Shown: positions 7,113-15,604 of the stretch, piece after piece
How positions within the stretch are numbered: the first letter of the stretch is position 1
Layout of the letters: each line of letters starts with the position of its first letter
Assembly: GCA_964648045.1 (NCBI GenBank)
Contig: CAZYNU010000010.1
Location: forward strand, 1-32,497
Length of the DNA stretch: 32,497 bases
Source: JAGOUB01 sp964648045
GTDB lineage: Bacteria > Patescibacteriota > Gracilibacteria > Peribacterales > Peribacteraceae
Reading direction: 5' to 3'
Made by a program: the position numbers and the translations under genes
Notes under the pieces: model-generated
Databases searched by the model: none
What the model saw: the letters and a program-made list of their open reading frames with translations, nothing else
Told to the model about the DNA's origin: nothing

Positions 7113-8167
7113 TGCCCATCGAGCGCAGGGCCTTTGCCGGCGCCCGCGCCCGCCGCGCCCCGCGGCGTCGTTGGCTGCTGCCTGTGCTGGCGGCACTGTT
7201 CGTGGGCGCCACGTGGTGGTGGTGGTATTCCTCGGCGTTGCAGGCCCTCGATCCTACGAGCGATCGTCGCGAACTCTTTGCTGTGCAGCAGGGCGAGTCC
7301 GTCTCGTCTGTGCTCTGGCGACTCGAAGACCGTGATGTGATTCGCTCGGCGCTGGCAGCCCGCATCCATGTTGCCCTCATGGGCGGTGCCACCATCCAAG
7401 CCGGCGACTTCGTGCTGCGTCCTTCTGGGTCCCTCGACGAGGTGTTGGCCACGCTCGCTTCGGGGCGGGCCGAAGAGTCTGTGCTGACCATTCCCGAAGG
7501 ATCCACCGTGGCTGATATCGATGCGCAATTGGCTCGTAAGGGCTTAGCTGCCACGGGTGCGCTTCTAGCCTGCGCGCGCGACTGCGATTTTTCCGCCTAC
7601 GAGTTTGTACCCACGTCGGTGCCCGCGCCTGGGAATCGCCTGGAGGGCTACCTCTTCCCCGATACCTACTACGTGTCTGCCTCTGGTTTCGACGTACGGG
7701 CATTTGCCGGTCGCTTGCTTGATACCTTTCGTGCCAAGGTGGTGGCTGGGCGCGCTGCCGAGATTGCCCAGGGCGGCCGTAGTCTGAAAGAGATTATTGC
7801 CATGGCTTCGTTGCTGGAGCGCGAGTCGCGCGGCGCCGACGAAAGAAAGGTTGTCAGCGGCATTTTGTGGAAGCGTCTCGACGAAGGCATGCAGCTTGGC
7901 GTCGACGCAGCCGTGCTTTATGCCGTAGGCAAGTCGCAATCTGGCGGTCCGACTGCCGCCGACTTGGCGGTGGATTCTCCGTATAACCTGCGGCGCGAGC
8001 GTGGCTTGCCGCCGGGGCCCATCAGTAACCCTGGCATTGGTGCCATCGACGCGGCGATTCGTCCCGAGGCCTCGCCGTACTACTACTACCTGCATGCTCC
8101 CGACGGCCAGATCTACTACGGCCGCACGCTTGACGAACATAACGTGAACAAAGCGCGACATTTGTGA
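7112..8167 (+). CDS. mltG: Endolytic murein transglycosylase MltG (YceG-like)
   Basis: 351-aa inner-membrane enzyme that cuts nascent glycan strands and so terminates their polymerisation. A basic N-terminus is followed by one transmembrane helix (about residues 22-42). The LysM-like and catalytic YceG regions follow, with SLLERES carrying the catalytic Glu at 236 and the hallmark tail YNLRRERGLPPGPISNPG then YYYYLHAPDG and HNVN. The length is normal for the family. It starts by TGATG overlap with ybaB and so is translationally coupled to it. An internal promoter for the aminopeptidase lies across its 3' end. Confidence 0.95.
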   Translation: MPIERRAFAGARARRAPRRRWLLPVLAALFVGATWWWWYSSALQALDPTSDRRELFAVQQGESVSSVLWRLEDRDVIRSALAARIHVALMGGATIQAGDFVLRPSGSLDEVLATLASGRAEESVLTIPEGSTVADIDAQLARKGLAATGALLACARDCDFSAYEFVPTSVPAPGNRLEGYLFPDTYYVSASGFDVRAFAGRLLDTFRAKVVAGRAAEIAQGGRSLKEIIAMASLLERESRGADERKVVSGILWKRLDEGMQLGVDAAVLYAVGKSQSGGPTAADLAVDSPYNLRRERGLPPGPISNPGIGAIDAAIRPEASPYYYYLHAPDGQIYYGRTLDEHNVNKARHL

Positions 8168-8189
8168 TCAACGGGACGCGGCGTATCCT
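8162..8189 (+). promoter_or_regulatory. Promoter of the M29 aminopeptidase gene
   Basis: TTGTGA (8162-8167) and TATCCT (8184-8189) are separated by 16 bp. The -10 ends 7 nt before the ATG at 8197, so the transcript would begin at the start codon. Confidence 0.5.
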
Positions 8190-8196
8190 GCGCGCC

Positions 8197-9402
8197 ATGC
8201 CAGACTACGTTCCATCTCAGGACATTCTCGCCAACTACGCTGATTTGCTCGTGAAGTTCGCGCTCAACGACTGCCGCGGCATCAAACCCGGCGACGTGGT
8301 GCAATTGACCGTACCCGACAGTGCCAAGCCGCTCCTGCCCGAGTTGATGCGCGCCGTCCTCCAATCTGGCGGACACGTGAAGCAGCAGTACATTGCCGAG
8401 GGGCTCTCGAAAGTGTTCTTCCGCTATGCCTCCGATGAGCAGCTCACGTTCTTTCCCGAGGCCTTCAAGAAGGCCGAGACCGAGCTGGTCGATCACAACG
8501 TCAGTATTATTTCCGACAGCGACCCGCATGAATTGAAGGACGTGGATCCCAGGCGGCTTTTCATGGCCAGCGACAGCCGACGCAAGGTGCGCGAGTGGTA
8601 CGACGAGAAAGAGCGTCAGGGCAAGTTCAGTTGGACGCTCGCCATGTATCCCACTGCGGCGATGGCCGCCGAGGCGGGTATGTCGCTGCAGGAGTATTGG
8701 CAACAGGTGATCGAGGGCTGTTACCTCGACAAGCCCGATCCCGTGGCTGAGTGGAAGCGTATTCAGTCTGAACTTGATCGCTTAAAAGGAGAGCTTAACG
8801 CCTTGAAGATCGAGCGCGTACACGTCGAAGCGGAGGGGATTGACCTCTGGGTAAAGCTCGGCGCCAACCGCCAGTGGCTTGGCGGCAGCGGTCGCAACAT
8901 CCCGAGTTACGAGTTGTTCATCTCGCCCGACTGGCGGGGGACTGAGGGGGTCATCCGCTTCAATCAGCCGCTCTATCGCTTCGGCAATCTGGTGAAGGAT
9001 GTGACTTTGGAATTTAAGGATGGGCGCGTGGTGAAGGCCTCAGCTTCGCAGGGCGAAGAATTTTTACGGGCCATGATCGCCCGTGAGAACGCCGATAAGA
9101 TCGGCGAGTTTTCTCTGACGGATCGGCGCATTTCGCGCATCACGCGCTTCATGGCCGACACTCTGTTCGACGAGAATATGGGCGGCCCCTTCGGCAACAC
9201 GCACTTGGCGGTGGGTAAGGCCTACAAAGACAGCTTCGACGGCGATCAGTCCAAGCCGACCAAGGAGGAATGGGAGGCGATGGGCTTTAACGATTCGCCC
9301 GAGCACACGGACATCGTCTCGACCGTCGATCGCACCGTCACCGCCGAGTTGCCGGGCGGCGCCACGAAAGTGATTTTCGCCAACGGCCAATTCACGCTGT
9401 GA
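8197..9402 (+). CDS. M29 family metallo-aminopeptidase
   Basis: 401-aa cytoplasmic aminopeptidase of the M29 (AmpS/AmpT/PepS) family, which removes N-terminal residues using two divalent metal ions. Recognisable parts are the N-terminal DILANYADLLVKFAL / GIKPGDVV, the central NIPSYELF and RGTEGVIRFNQPL, and the metal-site region GEEFL, LFDENMGGPFGNTHLAVGKAY and EHTDIVS. The last contributes the His-x-Asp metal ligands. An upstream GTG at 8164 overlaps the mltG stop (GTGA) and would add 11 residues. The ATG at 8197 is preferred because it fits the family N-terminus and lies 7 nt past a good -10. It probably works in peptide turnover. Confidence 0.88.
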   Translation: MPDYVPSQDILANYADLLVKFALNDCRGIKPGDVVQLTVPDSAKPLLPELMRAVLQSGGHVKQQYIAEGLSKVFFRYASDEQLTFFPEAFKKAETELVDHNVSIISDSDPHELKDVDPRRLFMASDSRRKVREWYDEKERQGKFSWTLAMYPTAAMAAEAGMSLQEYWQQVIEGCYLDKPDPVAEWKRIQSELDRLKGELNALKIERVHVEAEGIDLWVKLGANRQWLGGSGRNIPSYELFISPDWRGTEGVIRFNQPLYRFGNLVKDVTLEFKDGRVVKASASQGEEFLRAMIARENADKIGEFSLTDRRISRITRFMADTLFDENMGGPFGNTHLAVGKAYKDSFDGDQSKPTKEEWEAMGFNDSPEHTDIVSTVDRTVTAELPGGATKVIFANGQFTL

Positions 9403-9452
9403 TGAACGACTTCGCTGGGCGACGAGGTTGTTGAGTCGCTGTCGAAGGCGGG

Positions 9453-9692
9453 TTATGTGGGCCGGCGAAGTGTGCACTGCTTGGAGCAGCGGCTTTGTGC
9501 CCGGGGGCCGTTATGGATACCTAGGTCGCATTGCTCAGTGCCATTCTTGATTCCGTCACCGCAATAGCCGCGTGAAACAGCTGCTTCAGCCTGAAAGAAG
9601 CTGGTCTGCTGCAGGGCGACGATGCCCACGATGGCGACCAGTGAGAATGACAGCAAAATGCTCAAGGGCTGAACGCGACGGGGTGAGCGCAT
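9453..9692 (-). CDS. Small secreted protein with DUF4215-type Cys motif
   Basis: 79-aa protein. Residues about 8-36 form a signal peptide or membrane anchor ending in AEAA. The mature part has CGDGIKNGTEQCD, then two more Cys near the C-terminus, matching one unit of the DUF4215/Myxococcus Cys-rich repeat. In large surface proteins this unit is repeated many times; here a single unit stands alone, probably stabilised by disulfides. The function is unknown. It has a good TATAAT -10 and diverges from the LOG gene. Confidence 0.65.
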   Translation of the reverse strand: MRSPRRVQPLSILLSFSLVAIVGIVALQQTSFFQAEAAVSRGYCGDGIKNGTEQCDLGIHNGPRAQSRCSKQCTLRRPT

Positions 9693-9711
9693 ATGTGTGG
9701 AGATTTTTAAT

Positions 9712-9739
9712 ATTATACAATAAAATAAATAAATATGAA
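9712..9739 (-). promoter_or_regulatory. Promoter of the small Cys-motif gene
   Basis: On the minus strand, TATAAT at 9717-9712 has TTCATA 16 bp upstream, in a distinctly AT-rich stretch. The -10 ends 19 nt before the ATG at 9692. Confidence 0.5.
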
Positions 9740-9782
9740 ATACACGGCTTGAGTGCAGCTGCTAGCCGCAAGTCGGTTATTT

Positions 9783-9791
9783 TGCTATACT
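9783..9791 (+). promoter_or_regulatory. Extended -10 of the LOG gene
   Basis: TGCTATACT, identical to the element before dnaG at 17400-17408. It ends 21 nt before the ATG at 9813. No good -35 is present, as expected for an extended -10 promoter. Confidence 0.55.
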
Positions 9792-9812
9792 GGATGCATC
9801 CCAGACAGACAC

Positions 9813-10442
9813 ATGAATCCTCCTGCCGGTACCGGCTCTGCCCACTATCACCGCATCAAGATTGGCGTGATGGGTGCTGCCAGCGGTCCGCTGATTGAAG
9901 ATCCCGTGGCGCGTCAAAAAGCGCGAGTGCTCGGTCGGGAGATTGGCGCACGCGGTCATATCTTTATCAATGGCGCCTGCCCCGGCCTGCCGCACGACGC
10001 CATGCTTGCTGCCAAAGAGCAGGGAGGCTTCACGATCGGCATCTCGCCCGCTTTTTCCGAATATGAGCACGTCAACGAATACCTCTCGCCCCACGATCAT
10101 GATTTCCTGATCTACACGGGCATGGGGTTCATGGAGCGCGACGTCATCAATATCCGCTCTGCCGATGGTGTTGTGATCATCAGTGGCGGCGTCGGCACGC
10201 TGAACGAGCTGACCATTGCGTATGACGAAGGCCGTCCCATCGGGGTGGTGACGAATTCCGGCGGCATTAGTAATCACGTGGAAATGATCATTCGCGATCT
10301 CTGCAAGCGGGAGATTCCGCCGAACATGGTTTTCGATGACGATCCCGTGAAGCTGCTCGATAAATTGGAGACGGCCATTCGCGCCTATCCGTTGCCGGTG
10401 CGCGAGGATAGTCGGGTGCGGGATAAGAAAATCGCGGGTTAA
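9813..10442 (+). CDS. LOG-like (SLOG, TIGR00725-type) Rossmann protein
   Basis: 209-aa protein of the LOG/lysine-decarboxylase-like Rossmann superfamily, whose members bind nucleotides. Examples are cytokinin-activating phosphoribohydrolases and the less characterised TIGR00725 group. It shows the GVMGAASG N-terminal loop, MERDVINIRSADGVVIISGGVGTLNE (the PGGxGTxxE-like motif with SGG in place of PGG), and ARG-HIFINGACPGLPHDA. The frame opens at 9753, but the ATG at 9813 follows the promoter and matches the usual N-terminus. Substrate unknown. It stands alone; a stem-loop lies just after its stop. Confidence 0.8.
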   Translation: MNPPAGTGSAHYHRIKIGVMGAASGPLIEDPVARQKARVLGREIGARGHIFINGACPGLPHDAMLAAKEQGGFTIGISPAFSEYEHVNEYLSPHDHDFLIYTGMGFMERDVINIRSADGVVIISGGVGTLNELTIAYDEGRPIGVVTNSGGISNHVEMIIRDLCKREIPPNMVFDDDPVKLLDKLETAIRAYPLPVREDSRVRDKKIAG

Positions 10443-10450
10443 TGGTTTTC

Positions 10451-10475
10451 ACCTTCTTTTGACGCAAAAGAAGGT
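10451..10475. repeat. Perfect 11-bp stem-loop after the LOG gene
   Basis: ACCTTCTTTTG (10451-10461), a 3-nt loop, and CAAAAGAAGGT (10465-10475). It has no U-tract directly after it, but a run of eight T lies further on at 10549-10556. Its core CTTTTG/CAAAAG resembles the hairpin at 222-250. It may limit read-through between the convergent LOG and der genes. Confidence 0.6.
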
Positions 10476-10558
10476 AGAGAAAGAAAACAGGCCGCCCTGC
10501 GGAGGGATATAGCGCGATACCCCGCCACAAGCGAGTATTAAGGAAGGATTTTTTTTAA

Positions 10559-11899
10559 TTATGAACTTTCGCGCAGCGACCACCGAATCGGCACACCGTC
10601 GAACGCGAAGGTCGAGCGAAGATTGTTCTCCAGCGTGCGGAGCTGCGAGCCATGCACGTCTTTCGGGTTGCGTAGGAAGAGGGCGAACGTGGGCGGCACC
10701 TCGTCGGCCTGAGTGATGTACTTGCCGCCTGCGGCGGCACCGAGCGGGCGACCGCGAATGGCTTCCTGGTACCAGCGCACCAGGTCTCGTGTGGCCAGAC
10801 GACGCTTGCGATTTTCCACGATGAGGTCGATGACAGGGAAGATTTTCGCCAAACCCTCGCGGTCCTTGGCCGACACGGCGAAGATGGGCGCGAACTTGCA
10901 GAACGAGAGTTCTTTGCGAATCTCCACCGCTTTGTCTTCTTTGCCGCCCGCCTCAAGGAGGTCGGACTTATTCAAGATAAGCAGCAGGCCTTTGCCAGCA
11001 TCGAGTGCCTGGCGGGCAATGCGCTTGTCTTGGCGGCTAATCGGCTCGTCAGCCGCGAGCACGAGCAGTACCACGTCCGATTGGTCGATGGCCTGGATGC
11101 TGCGGAGCGTGGAGTAGTACTCAATGTCGCCTTCTACCCGGCCCTGCTGGCGAAGGCCGGCCGTGTCGACGAAGACATACGATTTGTCGTCGCGACGGAT
11201 GGTGGTGTCCGACGCGTCGCGGGTGGTGCCCGGGATGGATGAGACGAGGCGCGGGTTCGCTTCTTTCTGGGTGTCGGACATGAGCGCGTTCACGATGGAA
11301 CTTTTGCCCACGTTGGGTTTGCCGATGAGTGCCACGCGCGGAATACCGTCGTTCTCAACCTCTGACTTGGCGAAGTGAAGCTTCTGGAGTTGCGTCTCGA
11401 TGATCTCTTCCAGCTCGCCCACGCCTGGACCCTGCGTGACGCTCGTCGCCACGGTCGCATCGCCAACGCCCAACTCGTAGGCGCGCGGCAGCGCTTCCTG
11501 CTCGATCTTGGCGTTGTCACACTTGGTCACCACCAACACAATCGGAACGTGGCGCTTGGCTTTGCGGCGAAGTAAGTCGGCCACGGTCGCGTCGCTCTTG
11601 GTGATCTCCTCGCGGCCGTTGACCGTGAAGAGGATAAGGTCGCTCTTCTCCAGGGCGATCGTCGTCTGGGTCGCCACGTCCTCCTCCAGCTCCTTGTCGG
11701 TTGAGCCGCCGCCGATGCCCGCGGTGTCGACGAGCAGGTAATCCACCTTCTCGCGCTCGATCTTGGCGGCCACCTGGTCGCGCGTAGTGCCCGCGATGTC
11801 GCTCACGATCGCGCGCTTCTCGCCGAGGAGCGCGTTGAAGAGGCTGGACTTGCCGGTGTTCGGCCGGCCGATGATGGCGACGAGCGGGAGCTTGGCCAT
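10559..11899 (-). CDS. der: Ribosome assembly GTPase Der (EngA)
   Basis: 446-aa tandem-GTPase that helps 50S subunit assembly. The first G domain has GRPNTGKS (11-18), a G3 DTAGI and the variant G4 motif TKCD. The second has GKPNVGKS (193-200), DTAGLRQQGRV and NKSD. The C-terminal KH-like domain follows, with IRGRPLG and the PPTFALF strand. The frame extends 12 codons upstream, but the ATG at 11899 gives the standard MAKLPLVAIIG start and lies 8 nt after a TACACT -10, so the mRNA may be leaderless. It is downstream of two terminators, so it is transcribed on its own. Confidence 0.96.
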   Translation of the reverse strand: MAKLPLVAIIGRPNTGKSSLFNALLGEKRAIVSDIAGTTRDQVAAKIEREKVDYLLVDTAGIGGGSTDKELEEDVATQTTIALEKSDLILFTVNGREEITKSDATVADLLRRKAKRHVPIVLVVTKCDNAKIEQEALPRAYELGVGDATVATSVTQGPGVGELEEIIETQLQKLHFAKSEVENDGIPRVALIGKPNVGKSSIVNALMSDTQKEANPRLVSSIPGTTRDASDTTIRRDDKSYVFVDTAGLRQQGRVEGDIEYYSTLRSIQAIDQSDVVLLVLAADEPISRQDKRIARQALDAGKGLLLILNKSDLLEAGGKEDKAVEIRKELSFCKFAPIFAVSAKDREGLAKIFPVIDLIVENRKRRLATRDLVRWYQEAIRGRPLGAAAGGKYITQADEVPPTFALFLRNPKDVHGSQLRTLENNLRSTFAFDGVPIRWSLRESS

Positions 11900-11907
11900 A
11901 CCGGGGT

Positions 11908-11916
11908 AGTGTAGCG
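11908..11916 (-). promoter_or_regulatory. -10 of der
   Basis: CGCTACACT on the minus strand, a one-base variant of the TGCTAYRMT element. It ends 8 nt before the ATG. A TTGCCA lies upstream but at 21 bp, longer than ideal. Confidence 0.4.
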
Positions 11917-11938
11917 GAGATTTGGCCGAACGCATGGC

Positions 11939-11972
11939 AAAAAAAGGCCCCTCCGCGCGTTGGCGGAGGGGC
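11939..11972 (-). terminator. Intrinsic terminator 2 (minus strand)
   Basis: A perfect 10-bp GC-rich stem (GCCCCTCCGC 11947-11956 with GCGGAGGGGC 11963-11972) followed on the minus strand by seven U (11945-11939). It ends minus-strand transcripts just before the der promoter. Confidence 0.85.
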
Positions 11973-11990
11973 GGGCGACGGATATCTTCT

Positions 11991-12016
11991 AAAAACCCCC
12001 TCCACGTGGGAGGGGG
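11991..12016 (-). terminator. Intrinsic terminator 1 (minus strand)
   Basis: An 8-bp stem CCCCCTCC/GGAGGGGG (11996-12003 and 12009-12016) followed on the minus strand by five U (11995-11991). It sits 10 nt after the stop of the 160-aa gene, in tandem with the next terminator. Confidence 0.85.
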
Positions 12017-12026
12017 TCGCCGTGCC

Positions 12027-12509
12027 TTAGGCCGCGCGGCAGAGATAGAGCTTTGAGCCGTCCAGCTTGAGGACTGTGTGGTTCCAGAAAGCGGCGAAGT
12101 GCGTAAACAGCCGCTCGGGGTATTCCACCGACTGCTCGTCGGCGCCGTCGATGGCCATCGTTCCTCGGCCGAGCACGGCCTGGCGCACTGGCGTCCAGGC
12201 GCCGTCGATATGGCGGGTGACGGACTGCAGTCGCAGTCGGGAGTCTTCGCTGAAGCCTAGGAAGACCCAGTAGTCTCCCTCGACGGCGGGGACGGGCACG
12301 AGCGCCTGGGTGCCGAGGAGGATCGGCGGCTCGCCGGGACACTCCGCCAACTGGAGCTGTGTGGGCAGTGCCTCGAAGGAGCAAATGCCCACGTCCGTGG
12401 GCGGACCGGCGTGGAACAGCCGGCCGTGCTGCGGCTGGCCGTGGTCGATGAAGACGTAGGGGCCCGCGTGGCGGGGCGTGCGGATCACATACTCATACTC
12501 GTCGGGCAT
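12027..12509 (-). CDS. Unrecognised 160-aa soluble protein
   Basis: Not recognised. The frame is open far upstream, but the ATG at 12509 has a clear Shine-Dalgarno AAGGAG 7 nt before it, giving MPDEYEYV and 160 aa. The protein has no signal peptide or membrane helix. It is acidic to neutral, rich in aromatic residues and predicted beta-type stretches (PYVFID, GDYWVFLGFSE, GTMAIDG, KLYLCRAA). One Cys is central and one near the end. It is a single-gene unit closed by two tandem terminators. It is one of only four genes here with a strong ribosome-binding site, which suggests it is well expressed. Confidence 0.65.
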   Translation of the reverse strand: MPDEYEYVIRTPRHAGPYVFIDHGQPQHGRLFHAGPPTDVGICSFEALPTQLQLAECPGEPPILLGTQALVPVPAVEGDYWVFLGFSEDSRLRLQSVTRHIDGAWTPVRQAVLGRGTMAIDGADEQSVEYPERLFTHFAAFWNHTVLKLDGSKLYLCRAA

Positions 12510-12611
12510 TGCTCGACTCCTTCGCGAAGCCGTGATTTGAAAGAATGGACGCGCGTCGAGACTAAGCCGAAATCCGCTGGGGTCAACGACGTGAGCAAGC
12601 GAAGGCTGCCA

Positions 12612-15044
12612 ATGGCGCGTAAAAGCAGTACCATGGCGGTGATGGACCATCCCTACGAACCCTCTGTCGTCGAAAAAAAGTGGCAGGCCAAGTGGCAGGC
12701 CGCCGGCCTGCACAAGGCCGACCTGAAGAAGGCGAAGCACCCCTACTATGCCCTTGCCATGTTTCCGTACCCGAGCGGCGACAAGTTGCACGTGGGGCAT
12801 TGGTACAACTTCGCGCCCGCCGACAGTTCGGCGCGCTACCACCGCATGAAGGGGAAAGACGTTTTTGAGCCGATGGGCTTCGACGCATTCGGCCTGCCCG
12901 CCGAAAACTACGCCATCAAGACCGGCGTGCCGCCGCAGGAGTCGATCAAGAAAAACGTGGGCACGATGATTGAACAGCTCTCACGCATCGGCGCGATGTA
13001 CGACTGGGACCGGACTCTGAACACCTCCGACCCCTCGTATTACAAGTGGACACAGTGGCTCTTTTTGAAGATGTACGGCCACAAACTGGCGTACAAGAAG
13101 GAGGCGCGCGTGAACTGGTGTCCCAAAGATCAGACCGTGCTTGCCAACGAACAAGTGAAGGAAGGGCAGTGCGAGCGTTGCGGTACAGAGGTAGTGCAGA
13201 AAAACCTGGAGCAGTGGTTCTGGAAGATCACCGACTACTCGCAAAAACTACTGGATGGTTTGGCCGGTCTCGACTGGCCTGAGAAGACTAAGATCATGCA
13301 GCGAAACTGGATTGGCCAAAGTCAGGGCGCGGAGATCGCGTTCGACGTCGTGGGACACGATGAGACGATCAAGGTCTTCACCACTCGTCCCGATACGCTC
13401 TTCGGTGCCACGTACGTAGTGCTGGCCCCAGAGCATCCGCTGGTCGACCTCATCACGTCCGCCGACCATAAAAAGGAGGTGGCCGCCTACCGTGAACTAG
13501 TCCGCAAGAAGACGGAGCTGCAGCGCACCAGCGACAAGACGAAGACCGGCATCCCCACCGGTGCACACGCGGTCAATCCTGCTACTGGCAAGAAGATCCC
13601 AGTTTGGATCGCCGACTACGCGCTGGTGAATTACGGCACAGGAGCCGTGATGGCCGTGCCCGCGCACGACGAGCGCGATTTCGATTTCGCCAAGACATAC
13701 AAACTGCCCGTCGTGTCCGTCATGGTTCCGCCTGTCGAACACGATTTTGCCAAGGCTGCGTGGACCGATGGCGGCACCATGCAGGCCAGTGGTTTTCTTG
13801 ATGGTCTAGATTCGGAGTTGGCCAAAAAGAAGATGATCGCCTGGCTTGAAGGTGAGGAATCTGGCCGCGGCGTCACCACTTACCGATTGAGAGATTGGCT
13901 CATCTCGCGCCAGCGCTACTGGGGGGCGCCCATTCCGATCGTCTACGATCCCGACGGGAAGGCGCACCCGGTGCCCGAGGAGCACCTGCCGTGGTTGCTG
14001 CCGACCGACGTGGAATTCAAGCCCACCGGCGAGTCGCCGCTCAAACATTCCAAGGAGTTCAAGGCGCGCACCGAGAAGATCTTTGGCAAAGGCTGGACGC
14101 CGGAGTACGACACGATGGACACCTTCGTCTGCTCCAGCTTCTACTTCCTGCGTTACCTCATGGAGGGCGACGCCCAGACGTTCGTCGATCCTGCTTTGGA
14201 AAAGAAGTGGCTCCCGACTGCGATGTACATCGGCGGCCCCGAGCATGCCTGCATGCATCTCATCTATGCGCGCTTTGTCATGTTGGCGTTGCAAGACATG
14301 GGAATCGTCTCGCACGGCGAGCCGTTCCAGCGCCTGGTGCATCAGGGCCTCATCACCAATGCGGGCGCGAAAATGAGCAAGAGCAAGGGGAATGTGGTCA
14401 GCCCCGACAGCTTCGTGGACCGCCACGGCGCCGACGTTTTCCGTATGTACCTCATGTTCATGGGGCCGTTTACCGACGGCGGCGACTGGAGCGACACGGG
14501 CATCAAGGGCATCGACCGCTTCGTGCAGCGCGCCTGGAAGCTGCTCGCCGGCCCGGCCATCAAGGCGAAGCACGACGATACGTCCGCCGCGCGCACCGCC
14601 CTGCACAGGGCCATCAAGGCTGTGGGCGATAGCCTGGAGGGCCTGCGCTTCAACACCGCCATCTCCGCGCTCATGGAGTTGCTGAACGTACTGGAGTCCG
14701 AGACGGCACTAAGTCGTGAGACTGCTCGCACGTTCGCCTTACTGCTGGCACCGCTGGCACCGCACTTGGCCGATGAACTCTGGGAGAGGCTCGGCGGCGA
14801 GGGGTTCGCGGTGGAGCAATTGTGGCCCGTCTTCGATCCGGCATTCCTCAAGAGCGACACGCTCGTGGTGGCCGTACAGGTGAATGGGAAGCTGCGCGGC
14901 CAGGTAGAGGTCGCTGCCGACGCTACCGCCGAAGAGGTGATTGTGGCCGCCAAGGCCGAGCCGAACGTCGTCAAATTTCTGAGCGGTCAGGCAGTCAAGA
15001 AAGAGATCTATGTGCCCGGTCGCTTGGTGAGTTTCGTGGTGTGA
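12612..15044 (+). CDS. leuS: Leucyl-tRNA synthetase
   Basis: 810-aa class I enzyme that charges tRNA-Leu. The start is set at ATG 12612, preceded by GCGAAGG six nt upstream. It has the HIGH motif as HVGH (60-63) after PYPSGD and the KMSKS loop intact (587-591). The inserted CP1 editing domain has TGIPTGAHAVNP and GTGAVMAVPAHDERD, so proofreading should be retained. RLRDWLISRQRYWG and the C-terminal anticodon and tail domains (VAVQVNGKLRGQ) follow. Length is in the normal bacterial range. Its stop lies 4 nt from the stop of the convergent minus-strand orphan. Confidence 0.97.
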   Translation: MARKSSTMAVMDHPYEPSVVEKKWQAKWQAAGLHKADLKKAKHPYYALAMFPYPSGDKLHVGHWYNFAPADSSARYHRMKGKDVFEPMGFDAFGLPAENYAIKTGVPPQESIKKNVGTMIEQLSRIGAMYDWDRTLNTSDPSYYKWTQWLFLKMYGHKLAYKKEARVNWCPKDQTVLANEQVKEGQCERCGTEVVQKNLEQWFWKITDYSQKLLDGLAGLDWPEKTKIMQRNWIGQSQGAEIAFDVVGHDETIKVFTTRPDTLFGATYVVLAPEHPLVDLITSADHKKEVAAYRELVRKKTELQRTSDKTKTGIPTGAHAVNPATGKKIPVWIADYALVNYGTGAVMAVPAHDERDFDFAKTYKLPVVSVMVPPVEHDFAKAAWTDGGTMQASGFLDGLDSELAKKKMIAWLEGEESGRGVTTYRLRDWLISRQRYWGAPIPIVYDPDGKAHPVPEEHLPWLLPTDVEFKPTGESPLKHSKEFKARTEKIFGKGWTPEYDTMDTFVCSSFYFLRYLMEGDAQTFVDPALEKKWLPTAMYIGGPEHACMHLIYARFVMLALQDMGIVSHGEPFQRLVHQGLITNAGAKMSKSKGNVVSPDSFVDRHGADVFRMYLMFMGPFTDGGDWSDTGIKGIDRFVQRAWKLLAGPAIKAKHDDTSAARTALHRAIKAVGDSLEGLRFNTAISALMELLNVLESETALSRETARTFALLLAPLAPHLADELWERLGGEGFAVEQLWPVFDPAFLKSDTLVVAVQVNGKLRGQVEVAADATAEEVIVAAKAEPNVVKFLSGQAVKKEIYVPGRLVSFVV

Positions 15045-15048
15045 GCGT

Positions 15049-15483
15049 TTAATCCGCGAGGAGGTCGCTGCGGTCCGTCTGGGCGGGGTCCACCGCGTAG
15101 AGCGACCGCTGCAGCGCCGAGCGCAGGTCGTTGTAATGCGCAAAAATGGCACGGAGGTGCGGATGCTGCTGTGCCAGGCAGTAGAGCAAGTCACACTTGC
15201 TGTCGAAGGCAGATCGGCTCGGCGGCATGGCGGCGAGTTGGCGGCAGGTGCTGTCCAGCTGTTCATTCGTTTCGCACAGGCGTCGCACTTCCAGTAGGAC
15301 GTCGCGCTTTAAACGAAAGCGTAACTCGCGCAGGTTGAGCGCATCCCTCTGTCGGCGGCGGTTCCGTGCCTCTTGGCGGACAACTTCGCCAGCATCGCTG
15401 TTGGTAGCGTTGGCCAAGTGGGCCAGGTCTCCCAGTGCCTCTTGGAGCGGATCGCAGTCTTCTTCGGCTGAACCCTCGTTCAT
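15049..15483 (-). CDS. Unrecognised 144-aa helical protein
   Basis: Not recognised. It is a charged, mostly helical protein: an acidic N-terminus, a strongly basic helix (EVVRQEARNRRRQRD then LRFRLKRDVLLEVRRL), and a C-terminal helical part with four scattered Cys. No signal or membrane segment is present. Its promoter is plausible (TACAAT at 15495-15490, TACACA 16 bp upstream), with only 6 nt between the -10 and the ATG. It converges on leuS and diverges from the methyltransferase gene. The presence of its own promoter is the best evidence that it is real. Confidence 0.55.
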   Translation of the reverse strand: MNEGSAEEDCDPLQEALGDLAHLANATNSDAGEVVRQEARNRRRQRDALNLRELRFRLKRDVLLEVRRLCETNEQLDSTCRQLAAMPPSRSAFDSKCDLLYCLAQQHPHLRAIFAHYNDLRSALQRSLYAVDPAQTDRSDLLAD

Positions 15484-15489
15484 GGAGTC

Positions 15490-15517
15490 ATTGTACCGGC
15501 GCCCTCGGCTTTGTGTA
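15490..15517 (-). promoter_or_regulatory. Promoter of the 144-aa gene
   Basis: Minus-strand TACACA (15517-15512), a 16-bp spacer, and TACAAT (15495-15490), ending 6 nt before the ATG at 15483. Confidence 0.45.
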
Positions 15518-15560
15518 GTTTACATTACTTTTCTTGATTCTAATGGTTTTATGAGAGGTA

Positions 15561-15589
15561 TTGGCCGACAGCTCCAGCTCTCCTATGCT
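15561..15589 (+). promoter_or_regulatory. Promoter of the rRNA methyltransferase gene
   Basis: TTGGCC (15561-15566), a 17-bp spacer, and TATGCT (15584-15589). It predicts a transcript start near 15596 and so favours the ATG at 15605 over the one at 15551. Confidence 0.5.
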
Positions 15590-15604
15590 GGGGGTCCAAA
15601 CCTC

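Noticed and set aside
12411..12611. Upstream extension of leuS
   Set aside because: The extension overlaps the divergent minus-strand gene and its ribosome-binding site. The ATG at 12612 has its own Shine-Dalgarno and gives the normal LeuRS N-terminus.
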